64,000 bases of DNA from an uncultured Alphaproteobacteria bacterium (GCA_934234055.1 CAKQGY010000004.1:1-64000); one strand, 5' to 3'. Positions 32,219-40,747 are shown, counted from the stretch's first letter. Notes: generated by a model from the sequence alone, not told the origin. Made by a program: numbers and translations.

Positions 32219-32803
32219 ATGGTTTATGGAACAAGATATCCCACTTTGGCATTTCACACGGGGGGCGCCGGTCAAGCCGAGGACGGTATTCCGCCGCAGC
32301 CGTTTGAAACATTCTGTTATGATTCGGCGCTTTGCCAGGCCAAGATTCAAGATTTTAACGTGATTCCTTATACATCGGTGCTGCCGCCCGAACTGTTCGG
32401 AAACATTGTGCCCGTGGATCAGGTCGCTGACAAATTCAAGCATGGAGCCGTGCTGGAAGTGATTATGGCCGGGAACGGAGCGCGTCGTGAAGAGCACAAA
32501 GCCATCGCCACCGGTGTCGGTATTGTTTGGGGTAAAAAGGACGGCCAATTCATTGGCGGTTGGGCGGCAGAATATGTTGAGTATTTTGACACCTTTATTG
32601 ATGACGATATTGCCAAAGCGCACGCCGAAATGTGGCTGACCAAATCGTTGAATCATGAGTTAGAGATTCGCGGTATGGAACAACATAGTGACTTCCAATT
32701 TTTCCACAATTTCGTGAACATTGAAAAAGCGTTCGGTTATTCATTGACAGCACTGGGATTTTTGAACTTTGAAAATGCACCGGCCGTTGAATTGAAAAAA
32801 TAG
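32219..32803 (+). CDS. aaxB: pyruvoyl-dependent arginine decarboxylase, Chlamydia AaxB-like
   Basis: 194 aa, the size of the chlamydial enzyme. It makes agmatine and CO2 from arginine. The self-cleavage site is visible as Thr52-Ser53 in IPYTSVLPPE; the serine becomes the pyruvoyl group, and the same Thr-Ser pair is used in the Chlamydia enzyme. The motif GAVLEVIMAG carries the conserved glutamate. A GGAAGGAG site precedes the ATG. The gene is followed by a basic amino acid antiporter, as in chlamydial aaxBC. The nearest alternatives are archaeal PvlArgDC enzymes. Confidence 0.85.
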   Translation: MVYGTRYPTLAFHTGGAGQAEDGIPPQPFETFCYDSALCQAKIQDFNVIPYTSVLPPELFGNIVPVDQVADKFKHGAVLEVIMAGNGARREEHKAIATGVGIVWGKKDGQFIGGWAAEYVEYFDTFIDDDIAKAHAEMWLTKSLNHELEIRGMEQHSDFQFFHNFVNIEKAFGYSLTALGFLNFENAPAVELKK

Positions 32804-32823
32804 ACGCGCTTGTCGGGTAAGCG

Positions 32824-32858
32824 GGCGGTTGGGGAAAGTTTTTCCGGACCGCCTTTTT
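32824..32858 (+). terminator. intrinsic terminator or attenuator between aaxB and aaxC
   Basis: GGCGGT/ACCGCC outer stem with an inner GGGGAAA/TTTCC pairing, followed by five T. It lies in the 71-base gap, so aaxC is either partly read through or has separate control. An AAGGAGG site for aaxC follows it. Confidence 0.75.
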
Positions 32859-32874
32859 ATCCTAAGGAGGACAC

Positions 32875-34335
32875 ATGAAACAAGAAAAACAACAAAATAT
32901 CAGTCCCGCCGGCACACTCGGGATTTTCGGACTGGCCGGCATTGTGGTCAGCTCTATGGTCGGTGGCGGGATTTTCTCATTACCGCAAAATATGGCACAA
33001 TCGGCCTCGGTTGGTGCTGTGATTTTGGCATGGCTTATCACCGGTATCGGTATGTATTTTATCGCGAATACTTTTCGGATTTTATCTAATGCCAGGCCGG
33101 ATTTAACTTCGGGTGTTTATATGTATGCTCGCCAAGGTTTTGGCCCCTATATGGGCTTCAACATCGGTTGGAGTTATTGGTTGTGCCAGATTTTCGGGAA
33201 TGTCGGGTATGCCGTGATTACTATGGACGCCTTGGATTATTTTTTTCCGGGAGTGTTTACCGGCGGAAACAACTTTTATTCCATTATTGGCGGATCGCTG
33301 CTGATTTGGCTGTTTAACTTTTTAGTTTTGCGCGGTGTCAAACAAGCTACGCTAATCAACTTGGTTGTTACAATTGCCAAACTGGTGCCGTTGATTCTGT
33401 TTATTCTAATTATGGCCTTTGTCTTTAATATGGACAAATTTGATATGGATTTCTGGGGTCGTCTATCCGAGCACAAACTCGGTGGTTTGAGCAGCCAGAT
33501 TAAAAACACAATGCTTGTCACTTTGTGGGCGTTTATCGGTATAGAGGGTGCGGTTGTCCTGTCGGGCCGAGCAGCTAAATCATCCTATGTCGGCAAAGCT
33601 ACCGTCATCGGATTTTTGGGGTGCTTGGCGATTTACTTTCTGCTATCGGTCTTACCGTTCGGATTTATGAGCCGTGCCCAATTGGCCGGTGTTGCGAATC
33701 CGTCCACGGCCGGTGTGCTGAAAGCCGTTGTCGGCCCGTGGGGAGCGTGGCTGATGAATATCGGTCTGGTAATAGCTATTTTGGCCAGTTGGCTGTCCTG
33801 GACGATGATTGTGGCCGAAATGCCCTATGCCATGGCCAAAAATGGCACATTCCCCAAGTTCTTCGGTACGGAAAACAAAGCCGGATCACCCGCGACATCG
33901 CTCTGGATTACCAGTTTGCTGATGCAGGCCGCGATGATTTTGGTTTATTTTGCCAATAACGCGTGGAATACGATGTTGTCCATTACGGGCGTGATGGTCT
34001 TGCCGGCATATTTGATGTCGTGCTTGTATTTATGGAAGATATGCGAAGATCACGAATATACACCAACCGACGGAATCGGCCGTTTTTCAGCCCTGATTAC
34101 AGGTCTGCTCGGAACAATTTATGCTGTGTGGCTGTTGTATGCGGCGGGTCTGGAATACCTGTTGATGGCGGTTGTGTTTATCGCTGTCGGGATTCCGTTT
34201 TACATCTGGGCACGGCATGATACACCGCAACCGTTCCCGCTGTTCAGCGATCGTGAAAAAATCCTGGTCGGCGCGATTATTGTGATTGCTCTTGCCGCGA
34301 TTTACGCCTTTGCCCGGGGACTGATTCAGATTTAG
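32875..34335 (+). CDS. aaxC: arginine/agmatine antiporter, APC superfamily (AaxC/ArcD-like)
   Basis: 486 aa with about 12 membrane helices. The APC first-helix glycine motif is visible (SSMVGGGIFSLP). Family features follow in helix 6 (LWAFIGIEGAVVLSGRA), typical of basic amino acid antiporters. It likely exchanges external arginine for internal agmatine made by the upstream decarboxylase, which together consume a proton and remove host arginine. Lysine/arginine-ornithine antiport is the main alternative, but the neighbour favours agmatine. Confidence 0.8.
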   Translation: MKQEKQQNISPAGTLGIFGLAGIVVSSMVGGGIFSLPQNMAQSASVGAVILAWLITGIGMYFIANTFRILSNARPDLTSGVYMYARQGFGPYMGFNIGWSYWLCQIFGNVGYAVITMDALDYFFPGVFTGGNNFYSIIGGSLLIWLFNFLVLRGVKQATLINLVVTIAKLVPLILFILIMAFVFNMDKFDMDFWGRLSEHKLGGLSSQIKNTMLVTLWAFIGIEGAVVLSGRAAKSSYVGKATVIGFLGCLAIYFLLSVLPFGFMSRAQLAGVANPSTAGVLKAVVGPWGAWLMNIGLVIAILASWLSWTMIVAEMPYAMAKNGTFPKFFGTENKAGSPATSLWITSLLMQAAMILVYFANNAWNTMLSITGVMVLPAYLMSCLYLWKICEDHEYTPTDGIGRFSALITGLLGTIYAVWLLYAAGLEYLLMAVVFIAVGIPFYIWARHDTPQPFPLFSDREKILVGAIIVIALAAIYAFARGLIQI

Positions 34336-34347
34336 TCGCAAACACCC

Positions 34348-34377
34348 AAAACCCCTTCTTGCTCAGAAGGGGTTTTT
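34348..34377. terminator. bidirectional intrinsic terminator
   Basis: Twelve-base-pair stem AAAACCCCTTCT/AGAAGGGGTTTT with a five-base loop; T tract on plus and A/T-rich on minus. It serves aaxC and the convergent glycyl-tRNA synthetase gene. Confidence 0.88.
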
Positions 34378-34400
34378 CGGATATCCGAAAGCTTGCTTTT

Positions 34401-35768
34401 TTATTTATTAAAGAATGTTTTGACATACTCCGGCAAATCTGCCACGGCAATGCGTTCTTGCGCCATAGTGTCGCGGTTCCGAATGGTCACGGTTGCCGGT
34501 TGTTTTTCAATACTGTCAAAGTCCACCGTCACGCAAATCGGCGTTCCGATCTCATCATGCCGACGATAGGCTTTCCCGATATTGCCTGAATCTTCCAACA
34601 TGACTCGACCAATTCCTGTTTTTAGCAACATACCCTTGATTTCGTGTGCTAATTTCATAATATCCGGATTGTTGCGCTTTAAGGGAATGACTGCGACTTT
34701 CACGGGAGCTAAATGTTTTTTCAGTTTTAAAACCGTTCGTGTTTCCCCGCTGGGTAGTTTTTCTTCGGTGTAGGCTTCGGTCAGCACGGCCAGAACCCCA
34801 CGATCCACGCCGGCCGACGGTTCCACGACAAAGGGCACATACCACTTTTTCGTTTCATCATCAAACAAGGCCAGTTTTGCCGATGAGTCGGTGTTTTTGT
34901 TGACCTTGGCCGACAAGCCTAATTCGTCCTGATAGCGCGTATGGTTCCCCAAATCAAAGTCTTGTCGATCGGCAATCCCTTCCAGCTCTTCGGTGCCGTG
35001 CGGGAATTGATATTCCAGATCATAGGTTGCCTTGGAATAGTGCGCCAGATCTTCTTTCGGCACAGTCAGGATATGCATTTTGTTGAGATTCAAACCCTGT
35101 TCTTCCCACCATTTCAAGCGCGCCTCTTTCCATTTTTCAAGCCAATCCAGATCGGTTCCCGGCTTGACAAAAAATTCTAATTCCATTTGTTCAAATTCGC
35201 GTACACGAAAGATAAAATTGCGTGGTGTAATTTCATTGCGGAAAGATTTTCCGATTTGAGCAATACCGAATGGTGCCTTGCGTGAAGTCGCGTCCACCAC
35301 ATTTTTGAATTGCGTGAAAATCGCCTGAGCTGTTTCGGGCCGCAAATACGCAAAGTTGCCGGAATCTTCCACCGGACCCACCGCTGTTTTGAACATCAGG
35401 TTAAACATACGCGGTTCGGTTAAATCCGTGCTGCCGCAGTTTGGACACTTACCGTCTTTGACATGATCGGCACGAAAGCGGTTTTTGCATTTTTTGCAAT
35501 CTTGTAACGGATCGGTAAAGGTCTCCTCATGCCCCGAGTAATGCAGCACTTTTTGGTGTGTCAGAATGCTGGCGTCCAATCCCTCCACATCATCGCGTTC
35601 ATAGACCATTGCCCGCCACCAGGCCGCTTTCAGGTTGTTTTTCAATTCCACGCCCAAAGGACCGTAATCATAGACCCCCTGCAACCCGCCATAAATATCA
35701 GCGCTTTGAAAAATAAATCCCCGCCGTTTGCACAGGGAAACCAGTTGATCCATTGTCGTTGCCGCCAT
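34401..35768 (-). CDS. glyS: glycyl-tRNA synthetase, single-chain dimeric type
   Basis: 455 aa class II synthetase of the alpha2 type found in Firmicutes, Archaea and eukaryotes. Motif 1 region, motif 2 (FRNEITPRNFIFRVREFEQ) and motif 3 (EPSAGVDRGVLAVL) are visible, with a C-terminal anticodon-binding domain (VKVAVIPL). A CxxC...CxxC insertion (CKKC, CPNC) may bind zinc. Most proteobacteria instead use a two-subunit GlyQ/GlyS enzyme, so this form is uncommon here and may come from transfer or an old replacement. A tRNA-Gly gene occurs elsewhere in the window. Confidence 0.93.
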   Translation of the reverse strand: MAATTMDQLVSLCKRRGFIFQSADIYGGLQGVYDYGPLGVELKNNLKAAWWRAMVYERDDVEGLDASILTHQKVLHYSGHEETFTDPLQDCKKCKNRFRADHVKDGKCPNCGSTDLTEPRMFNLMFKTAVGPVEDSGNFAYLRPETAQAIFTQFKNVVDATSRKAPFGIAQIGKSFRNEITPRNFIFRVREFEQMELEFFVKPGTDLDWLEKWKEARLKWWEEQGLNLNKMHILTVPKEDLAHYSKATYDLEYQFPHGTEELEGIADRQDFDLGNHTRYQDELGLSAKVNKNTDSSAKLALFDDETKKWYVPFVVEPSAGVDRGVLAVLTEAYTEEKLPSGETRTVLKLKKHLAPVKVAVIPLKRNNPDIMKLAHEIKGMLLKTGIGRVMLEDSGNIGKAYRRHDEIGTPICVTVDFDSIEKQPATVTIRNRDTMAQERIAVADLPEYVKTFFNK

Positions 35769-35800
35769 TTTTTTTACTCCTTTTTAAATAAATTAGATGT

Positions 35801-35829
35801 ATTCTAACTGATTTTTGTATGATTGTCAA
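35801..35829 (-). promoter_or_regulatory. sigma70 promoter of glyS
   Basis: On the minus strand: TTGACA (35829-35824), 17-base spacer, TAGAAT (35806-35801); AAAGGAG precedes the start. Confidence 0.8.
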
Positions 35830-35862
35830 GGAAAAATAAACAGTCCAGATCCGGTAATCCCT

Positions 35863-35894
35863 CTTGAAAAAAGGTGAATAAATACTTATGTATT
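35863..35894 (+). promoter_or_regulatory. RpoH (sigma32) heat-shock promoter of clpB
   Basis: CTTGAA at 35863-35868, 16 bases, then CTTATGT at 35885-35891, matching the alphaproteobacterial RpoH consensus (CTTGAA, CYTATNT). The gene, a heat-shock disaggregase, fits. Confidence 0.75.
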
Positions 35895-35916
35895 TGGCTA
35901 TCAAAAGGAGTAAAAA

Positions 35917-38421
35917 ATGGATATTGAAAAACTAACAGACAGATCAAAAGGATTTTTACAATCGGCTCAAAATCTGGCGGCCCGCTTGGGAAACCAGTAT
36001 TTGGCGCCGGTGCATTTATTGCGTGTGATGTTGGACGACCAACAGGGGATGGCGGCACAGCTGATTACCCAAACCGGGGCTGATATGGGCTCGGTTTCGG
36101 CCGCGGTGGACGAGGACTTGAATTGTCTGCCCAAGGTCTCCGGTGCATCCGTTCAAGTTTCGGCCTCTCAGGATTTCCTACGTGTATTGGATCGGGCTGA
36201 GCAAATCGCAACCAAGGCCAAAGATGCCTATGTGACGGTAGAGCGGCTTTTGCAAGCTCTGCTGGCGGATAAGAACTATGGGATTGATGTTAAAAAACTA
36301 AACGATGTGATCAACAAAATGCGCCAGGGTCGCACGGCGGAATCGCCCTCGGCCGAGGATAATTTTGAAGCCTTAAAACGCTATGCGATTGATTTTACGG
36401 ATCGCGCGCGTCAGGGTAAACTGGATCCCGTAATCGGCCGTGATGAAGAGATTCGCCACACCATTCAAGTGCTGTCCCGCCGGACTAAAAACAACCCGAT
36501 TTTAATCGGCGAACCCGGTGTCGGTAAAACAGCAATTGTTGAGGGATTGGCCTTGCGGATCGTGCATGGTGATGTGCCTGAAAGCCTGTCCAACAAGCGG
36601 TTGATGGCACTGGATATGGGGGCCTTGATCGCAGGGGCCAAATATCGGGGGGAATTTGAAGAGCGACTTAAAGCTGTGTTGCAAGAGGTCTCCTCTTCCA
36701 ACGGGTCGGTTATTTTGTTCATTGATGAAATGCACACCGTTGTGGGAGCTGGCGCGAACGAGGGGTCTATGGACGCTTCTAACCTGCTGAAACCCGCTTT
36801 GGCGCGGGGTGAACTGCATTGCATTGGTGCCACCACGCTCAAAGAGTATCAAAAATATATTGAAAAAGATGCCGCCTTTGCGCGTCGTTTTCAACCGGTC
36901 TACATCAACGAGCCCACGGTAGAGGATACCATTTCTATCCTGCGCGGGATCAAGGAAAAATACGAGATTCATCACGGCGTTCGGATTTCCGATGCGGCGC
37001 TGGTATCGGCGGCGGTGATGTCCAACCGCTATATTGCCGATCGGTTTTTGCCGGACAAAGCCATTGACCTGGTGGATGAGGCTGCCAGCAAATTGAAAAT
37101 GGCTCTGGATTCCAAGCCCGAGGCTCTGGACGAGCTGGATCGTAAATTGTTGCAATTAAAGATAGAACGTGAAGCCCTGCGCAAGGAAAAGGACAAAGCC
37201 TCCCAGGAGCGTTTGGCTGTGATAGAGACCAAGATTCCGGCTATGGAAAAAGAGTCTGCCGATATGTCGGCTAAATGGTTGACGGCCAAAAATTCGGTGC
37301 ACGATGCGAACGCTTTGCGCGAAAAGATTGATCGGGCCAAAAGCGAAGTTGACCGCGCTTTCCGCGAGGGAAACTACGATTTGGCCGGCCGTTTGCAGTA
37401 TAAGGATATTCCCGATATGCAAGCCAAGTTGGCCGAGCTGGATCAACTCAATCAGCAACATTCTGCGCCCGAGACCGTTACGCCGGATTTGATTGCCGGT
37501 GTGGTCTCCAAGTGGACAGGGATTCCGGTGGATAAACTGATGAGTTCCGAACGCGAAAAATTGTTGCATATTGAAACAAAATTGGCCGAGCGTGTTGTGG
37601 GGCAGGGTGAGGCGATTACCGCCGTTGCCAATGCGGTGCGCCGGTCGCGGGCCGGACTGAAAGATCCCAACCGGCCGATCGGTTCGTTCCTGTTTTTGGG
37701 GCCGACCGGCGTCGGCAAGACCGAACTGGCCAAAGCATTGGCGGCTTTTTTGTTTGATGAAGAGGCTGCCTATATCCGCATTGATATGTCCGAGTATATG
37801 GAGAAACATGCGGTTGCGCGGTTGATTGGTGCGCCTCCGGGTTATGTCGGCTATGACGAAGGCGGTATTTTGACCGAGGCTGTCCGTCGTCGCCCGTATC
37901 AAGTCATTTTGTTTGATGAAGTTGAGAAAGCCCACCCCGATGTGTTTAACATTTTGTTGCAGATTTTGGACGATGGTCGCCTGACCGACAGCAAAGGTCG
38001 TGTCGTAGACTTCAAAAACACGTTCATCATTTTGACTTCCAACCTGATTGTGGATGACAAAGAAAAAGATATGATGACGAAATTAAAGGCGTTTTTCAAG
38101 CCCGAGTTTTTGAACCGCTTGGATGAAATTATTCGCTTCCACGCCCTGAAACGTGAGGATATTCGTCAGATTGTGGATATCCAGATTGCCCGCCTGCAAA
38201 AACGGCTGGACGATCATCACATTCGTCTCAATCTGACGGACAAGGCCAAGGATTGGCTGGCTACGAACGGCTATGATCCCGAGTTCGGTGCGCGTCCGTT
38301 AAAGCGACTGATTCAACAAGAACTGGAAAATCCGCTGGCGATCCGGTTGCTGGACGGAGAGGTCTCGGATAATACCACGGTCAAGATTGATGCGACCAAG
38401 GATAAATTGACCTTTCAATAG
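35917..38421 (+). CDS. clpB: protein disaggregase ClpB
   Basis: 834 aa, slightly short for ClpB (~860). The N-terminal Clp_N repeats are followed by the first AAA+ domain with GEPGVGKTAIVEG (from about residue 198), the middle coiled-coil domain (about 395-510), and the second AAA+ domain with GPTGVGKTELAKAL (from about 595). Arg-finger and sensor regions such as FLNRLDEIIRF are present. The stretch after LTSNLI is ~13 residues shorter than in E. coli. It works with DnaK to dissolve aggregates. An RpoH-type promoter and a GGAG site precede it. Confidence 0.96.
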   Translation: MDIEKLTDRSKGFLQSAQNLAARLGNQYLAPVHLLRVMLDDQQGMAAQLITQTGADMGSVSAAVDEDLNCLPKVSGASVQVSASQDFLRVLDRAEQIATKAKDAYVTVERLLQALLADKNYGIDVKKLNDVINKMRQGRTAESPSAEDNFEALKRYAIDFTDRARQGKLDPVIGRDEEIRHTIQVLSRRTKNNPILIGEPGVGKTAIVEGLALRIVHGDVPESLSNKRLMALDMGALIAGAKYRGEFEERLKAVLQEVSSSNGSVILFIDEMHTVVGAGANEGSMDASNLLKPALARGELHCIGATTLKEYQKYIEKDAAFARRFQPVYINEPTVEDTISILRGIKEKYEIHHGVRISDAALVSAAVMSNRYIADRFLPDKAIDLVDEAASKLKMALDSKPEALDELDRKLLQLKIEREALRKEKDKASQERLAVIETKIPAMEKESADMSAKWLTAKNSVHDANALREKIDRAKSEVDRAFREGNYDLAGRLQYKDIPDMQAKLAELDQLNQQHSAPETVTPDLIAGVVSKWTGIPVDKLMSSEREKLLHIETKLAERVVGQGEAITAVANAVRRSRAGLKDPNRPIGSFLFLGPTGVGKTELAKALAAFLFDEEAAYIRIDMSEYMEKHAVARLIGAPPGYVGYDEGGILTEAVRRRPYQVILFDEVEKAHPDVFNILLQILDDGRLTDSKGRVVDFKNTFIILTSNLIVDDKEKDMMTKLKAFFKPEFLNRLDEIIRFHALKREDIRQIVDIQIARLQKRLDDHHIRLNLTDKAKDWLATNGYDPEFGARPLKRLIQQELENPLAIRLLDGEVSDNTTVKIDATKDKLTFQ

Positions 38422-38460
38422 GGCTTTTCCCTCTTTTTGGGTTCATTTTTAAAAAAAGAC

Positions 38461-38489
38461 TTGACGCGGAACGATTTTTTGTATATGAT
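38461..38489 (+). promoter_or_regulatory. promoter of tRNA-Leu
   Basis: TTGACG at 38461-38466, 17-base spacer, TATGAT at 38484-38489. Confidence 0.75.
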
Positions 38490-38509
38490 AATTGCGTTCT
38501 ACAAGTTAT

Positions 38510-38597
38510 GCGGATATGGCGGAACTGGTAGACGCAACAGACTTAAAATCTGTTGGGACTTGCTCCCGTGCCGGTTCGATTCCGGCTTTCCGCACCA
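38510..38597 (+). tRNA. tRNA-Leu(UAA)
   Basis: Class II tRNA of 88 bases with encoded CCA. Acceptor GCGGATA pairs with the 3' side, anticodon loop CTTAAAA gives TAA, a long variable arm (TGGGACTTGCTCCCGT) and T-arm GGTTCGATTCC are present. Confidence 0.96.
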
Positions 38598-38604
38598 CAA
38601 AAAA

Positions 38605-38628
38605 ACCATCCGACGGGGTGGTTTTTTT
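38605..38628 (+). terminator. intrinsic terminator of tRNA-Leu
   Basis: ACCATCC/GGGTGGT stem, GACG loop, six or seven T. Confidence 0.9.
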
Positions 38629-38648
38629 ATATAGAACAGACGGATTTT

Positions 38649-39097
38649 TTACTCTTTAATCTTCACATATTTTTTGACGATTTGGATAATTTCCCGTTCA
38701 TCATCGGGCGTCAGGATTCCGTATAAAGGAACGGGAAATGCCCCAAAAGCCCCGTTATGCCGTTGCAGCTAATTATAGTGGTGTTGAATATTCTTTTTTG
38801 GAATCAAGGACAAGATCTTCATCTCTCCGCCGCACAACAGAACCGTTTGAATTTCCGCATTTTGAATGTCTTTCCACGGCAGCGGATTCGTATGATCAAT
38901 TTTGATGTCGTTATCGGTTATGACCACCGCCTTTTGCCGCCACAGGTTTTTATAGACCCACAGCCCCGCTGCGATGATAAACAAAGTCCACAAGATTCCG
39001 CTGCCAAAGCTGACCGCAAATATCAAGGCCGACATTGCCGCAATAAAGCAAGCATCCCATTTTGGAAAATGATAACAATAAGTTTTTATTTTCCCAT
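38649..39097 (-). pseudogene. decayed small membrane-protein gene
   Basis: The minus strand codes a protein-like sequence across three segments. An ATG at 39097 with an AGAGG site starts a frame that hits TAA after three codons. One base out of phase, coding sense continues from KTYCYHFPKWDACF through a membrane helix (FGSGILWTLFIIAAGLWVY) to a TAG at 38769-38771. Beyond that stop the same frame goes on for 38 residues (LQRHNGAFGAFPVPLYGIL, then EREIIQIVKKYVK) to TAA at 38649. One frameshift in an A-rich run and one nonsense codon suggest decay; sequencing error is the alternative. TAG is a normal stop elsewhere here (lpxC, clpB). Confidence 0.6.
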
Positions 39098-39202
39098 TTG
39101 ACCTCTCATATTTTTGTTGTATAAGCCATTATAGGCCAAAATAATCCCCCCGTCAATGGTTTTTATGCGGGGAATGTTCATTCAATCGTCCGGCTCGGGC
39201 AC

Positions 39203-39712
39203 TTAAAAGTCATAGAACCGTCCGCGCCGCACAGTCGCCCGATACACCTGTTGAGGCTTTTCTTCCGGACCGGTTGTCGCCGTTTTTTCAGCCCGATAGA
39301 CTGTCCCGCCCCGAGCCATTTGTGCCGCCATGATCAGGTTCGGATTCTGCGCCGGATCAAAGCTGTCCGCACTGCCGGTTTTGGAGCGCATTACCGCTTT
39401 CGCGCCCCAGGTATACATATTCCGTCCTTGTTCGGTCAGGATAGACAGAATCGGTTGCCAAGCACTGCCTCGGCTCAGATCTTTATTAGCTTCATTCAAA
39501 GTGACCAAGTGCTCTTCATATTGCGCCACTGTTTCGCCGGATCGTGGCAACAAAGTCCGACCGACCCATTCGCCCGTCACGATTTTGCGGGTGGTTTGAA
39601 TCGTGGGCGCGGGGGATTTTGTTCTCTGTTTTTCGGTGTCTGATTTTTTGTCGGCACAACCGGCCAAAGCTAACATCGCCAAGAAAAGAGATAATCCTGT
39701 TGTTTTTTTCAG
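39203..39712 (-). CDS. small lipoprotein, probably using a CTG start
   Basis: 169 aa if read from CTG at 39712. The first ATG or TTG in frame (39676, 39682) would leave the lipobox LAGC without a basic n-region. CTG gives KKTTGLSLFLAMLALAGC, an ideal lipoprotein signal. The mature protein is polar, with a central GEWVGRTLLPRSGETVAQYE block and RATVRRGRFYDF at the end. No family recognised. It starts 20 bases after the lysozyme-like gene on the same strand and likely shares its message. Confidence 0.65.
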   Translation of the reverse strand: MKKTTGLSLFLAMLALAGCADKKSDTEKQRTKSPAPTIQTTRKIVTGEWVGRTLLPRSGETVAQYEEHLVTLNEANKDLSRGSAWQPILSILTEQGRNMYTWGAKAVMRSKTGSADSFDPAQNPNLIMAAQMARGGTVYRAEKTATTGPEEKPQQVYRATVRRGRFYDF

Positions 39713-39732
39713 GTTATTGTTCTTCTGCTTTG

Positions 39733-40641
39733 TTATCGTCTTTTTGTTATCAGTTGCTTACCGACCGTCCAAGCCCGCATCGTATTTTTCATTTGCCGTC
39801 GTTCCAACTCTCCCCGAATCAGCGCATCTTCACAGATTCGATCCGTGCGTCCGCTCAAGATCCGCACCAATTTCGGCGTGTTTTTCTGATAATCCTGTGC
39901 AACAAGTTCTTGTATTGTTTTCAAAGGTTTAGTAGCGTTTTTCTGAATAATTTGTGTCAGGTTTAACAGGCGTTTTTTACGCCGTTCCCGTGCTTTGTTC
40001 GTTTTACCTGCCCCGATATAGACGGTACTTTCACTGCTGGCTTGGACAAAGTTATTTGTTTCTAATGCTTTCCGGAATTTTTTATATTTGGCAAATGCCG
40101 CATTTCCGACATTATAGAAAATATCCAATGCCAAAGCCTGCATTGGCACAGGCAGATCTAAAAACCGGATTCCCGTAAAGGTTTTTTCCAGACTTTTGAT
40201 AGCAGCACATGCTGTTCGTTTGGCCATTTTTTCGGCATCAGCGCGCGATATGGAATATTTTGCTAAGTCTTTGGCGGTTTTATCTTTTAATCCCTTGATA
40301 AAGAGCGCCCGCTGTCCTGCTGATAAAGGCTTGCCACGATAACAGACGGTAATTCCGTCCAATTGTTTTGGATCGCTTTGCACATTGCTGCCATAGCCGA
40401 CAGTCGCTTTGTTTTGGGCGCACCGATAAAAAGTCAATTTTTCACCCTCGTTTTGTTTCAACATCGGGAAATAGGCGCGCCATAAAATATCATAGGCTTT
40501 TGGATAAGGCGAAGGTGCCGGAGTTTTTACGACCTCTTTGCCGAACACGGATTCCACCGCACCGACAACCAAGAACCCGCCCAACAGTTTTAACAACTGC
40601 CGCCGGGACATATCCGTATTACGTTGTATTGTATCAGTCAT
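39733..40641 (-). CDS. Tat-exported lysozyme-like protein (GH24-type fold)
   Basis: 302 aa. A twin-arginine signal is seen early (MSRRQLLKLLGGFLVVGA, around residues 11-28). It is followed by a phage-type lysozyme domain with the catalytic Glu of QNEGEKLTFY and the TVGYGSNV motif. Helical segments with ALDIFYNVGNAAFAKYKKF match the T4/P21 lysozyme fold. The C-terminal ~90 residues are basic and of unknown role. Export through Tat means it folds in the cytoplasm first. It may remodel peptidoglycan. It sits upstream of the small lipoprotein gene. Confidence 0.8.
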   Translation of the reverse strand: MTDTIQRNTDMSRRQLLKLLGGFLVVGAVESVFGKEVVKTPAPSPYPKAYDILWRAYFPMLKQNEGEKLTFYRCAQNKATVGYGSNVQSDPKQLDGITVCYRGKPLSAGQRALFIKGLKDKTAKDLAKYSISRADAEKMAKRTACAAIKSLEKTFTGIRFLDLPVPMQALALDIFYNVGNAAFAKYKKFRKALETNNFVQASSESTVYIGAGKTNKARERRKKRLLNLTQIIQKNATKPLKTIQELVAQDYQKNTPKLVRILSGRTDRICEDALIRGELERRQMKNTMRAWTVGKQLITKRR

Positions 40642-40663
40642 AGCCTAAATCCTCCATCCTTAT

Positions 40664-40692
40664 ATCATACCATAAAAACGGAAAAAAGTCAA
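40664..40692 (-). promoter_or_regulatory. sigma70 promoter of the lysozyme-like gene
   Basis: On the minus strand: TTGACT (40692-40687), 17-base spacer, TATGAT (40669-40664). Confidence 0.75.
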
Positions 40693-40718
40693 ATCGGCAA
40701 TAAAAATGAAAAAGGAGC

Positions 40719-40747
40719 TTGCAATACTTTTTGATGTGTGCTATACA
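40719..40747 (+). promoter_or_regulatory. sigma70 promoter of the outer-membrane barrel gene
   Basis: TTGCAA at 40719-40724, 17-base spacer, TATACA at 40742-40747. Confidence 0.7.

Noticed and set aside
37156..37935. 259-aa minus-strand frame in clpB
   Set aside because: Lies entirely within a well-recognised gene and has no signals.
38437..38634. 65-aa open frame
   Set aside because: It is the tRNA-Leu gene and its terminator read as codons.
38769..38771. TAG as a recoded sense codon (readthrough)
   Set aside because: TAG ends other intact genes in the window (lpxC, clpB), and the same gene also needs a frameshift, so decay is simpler.
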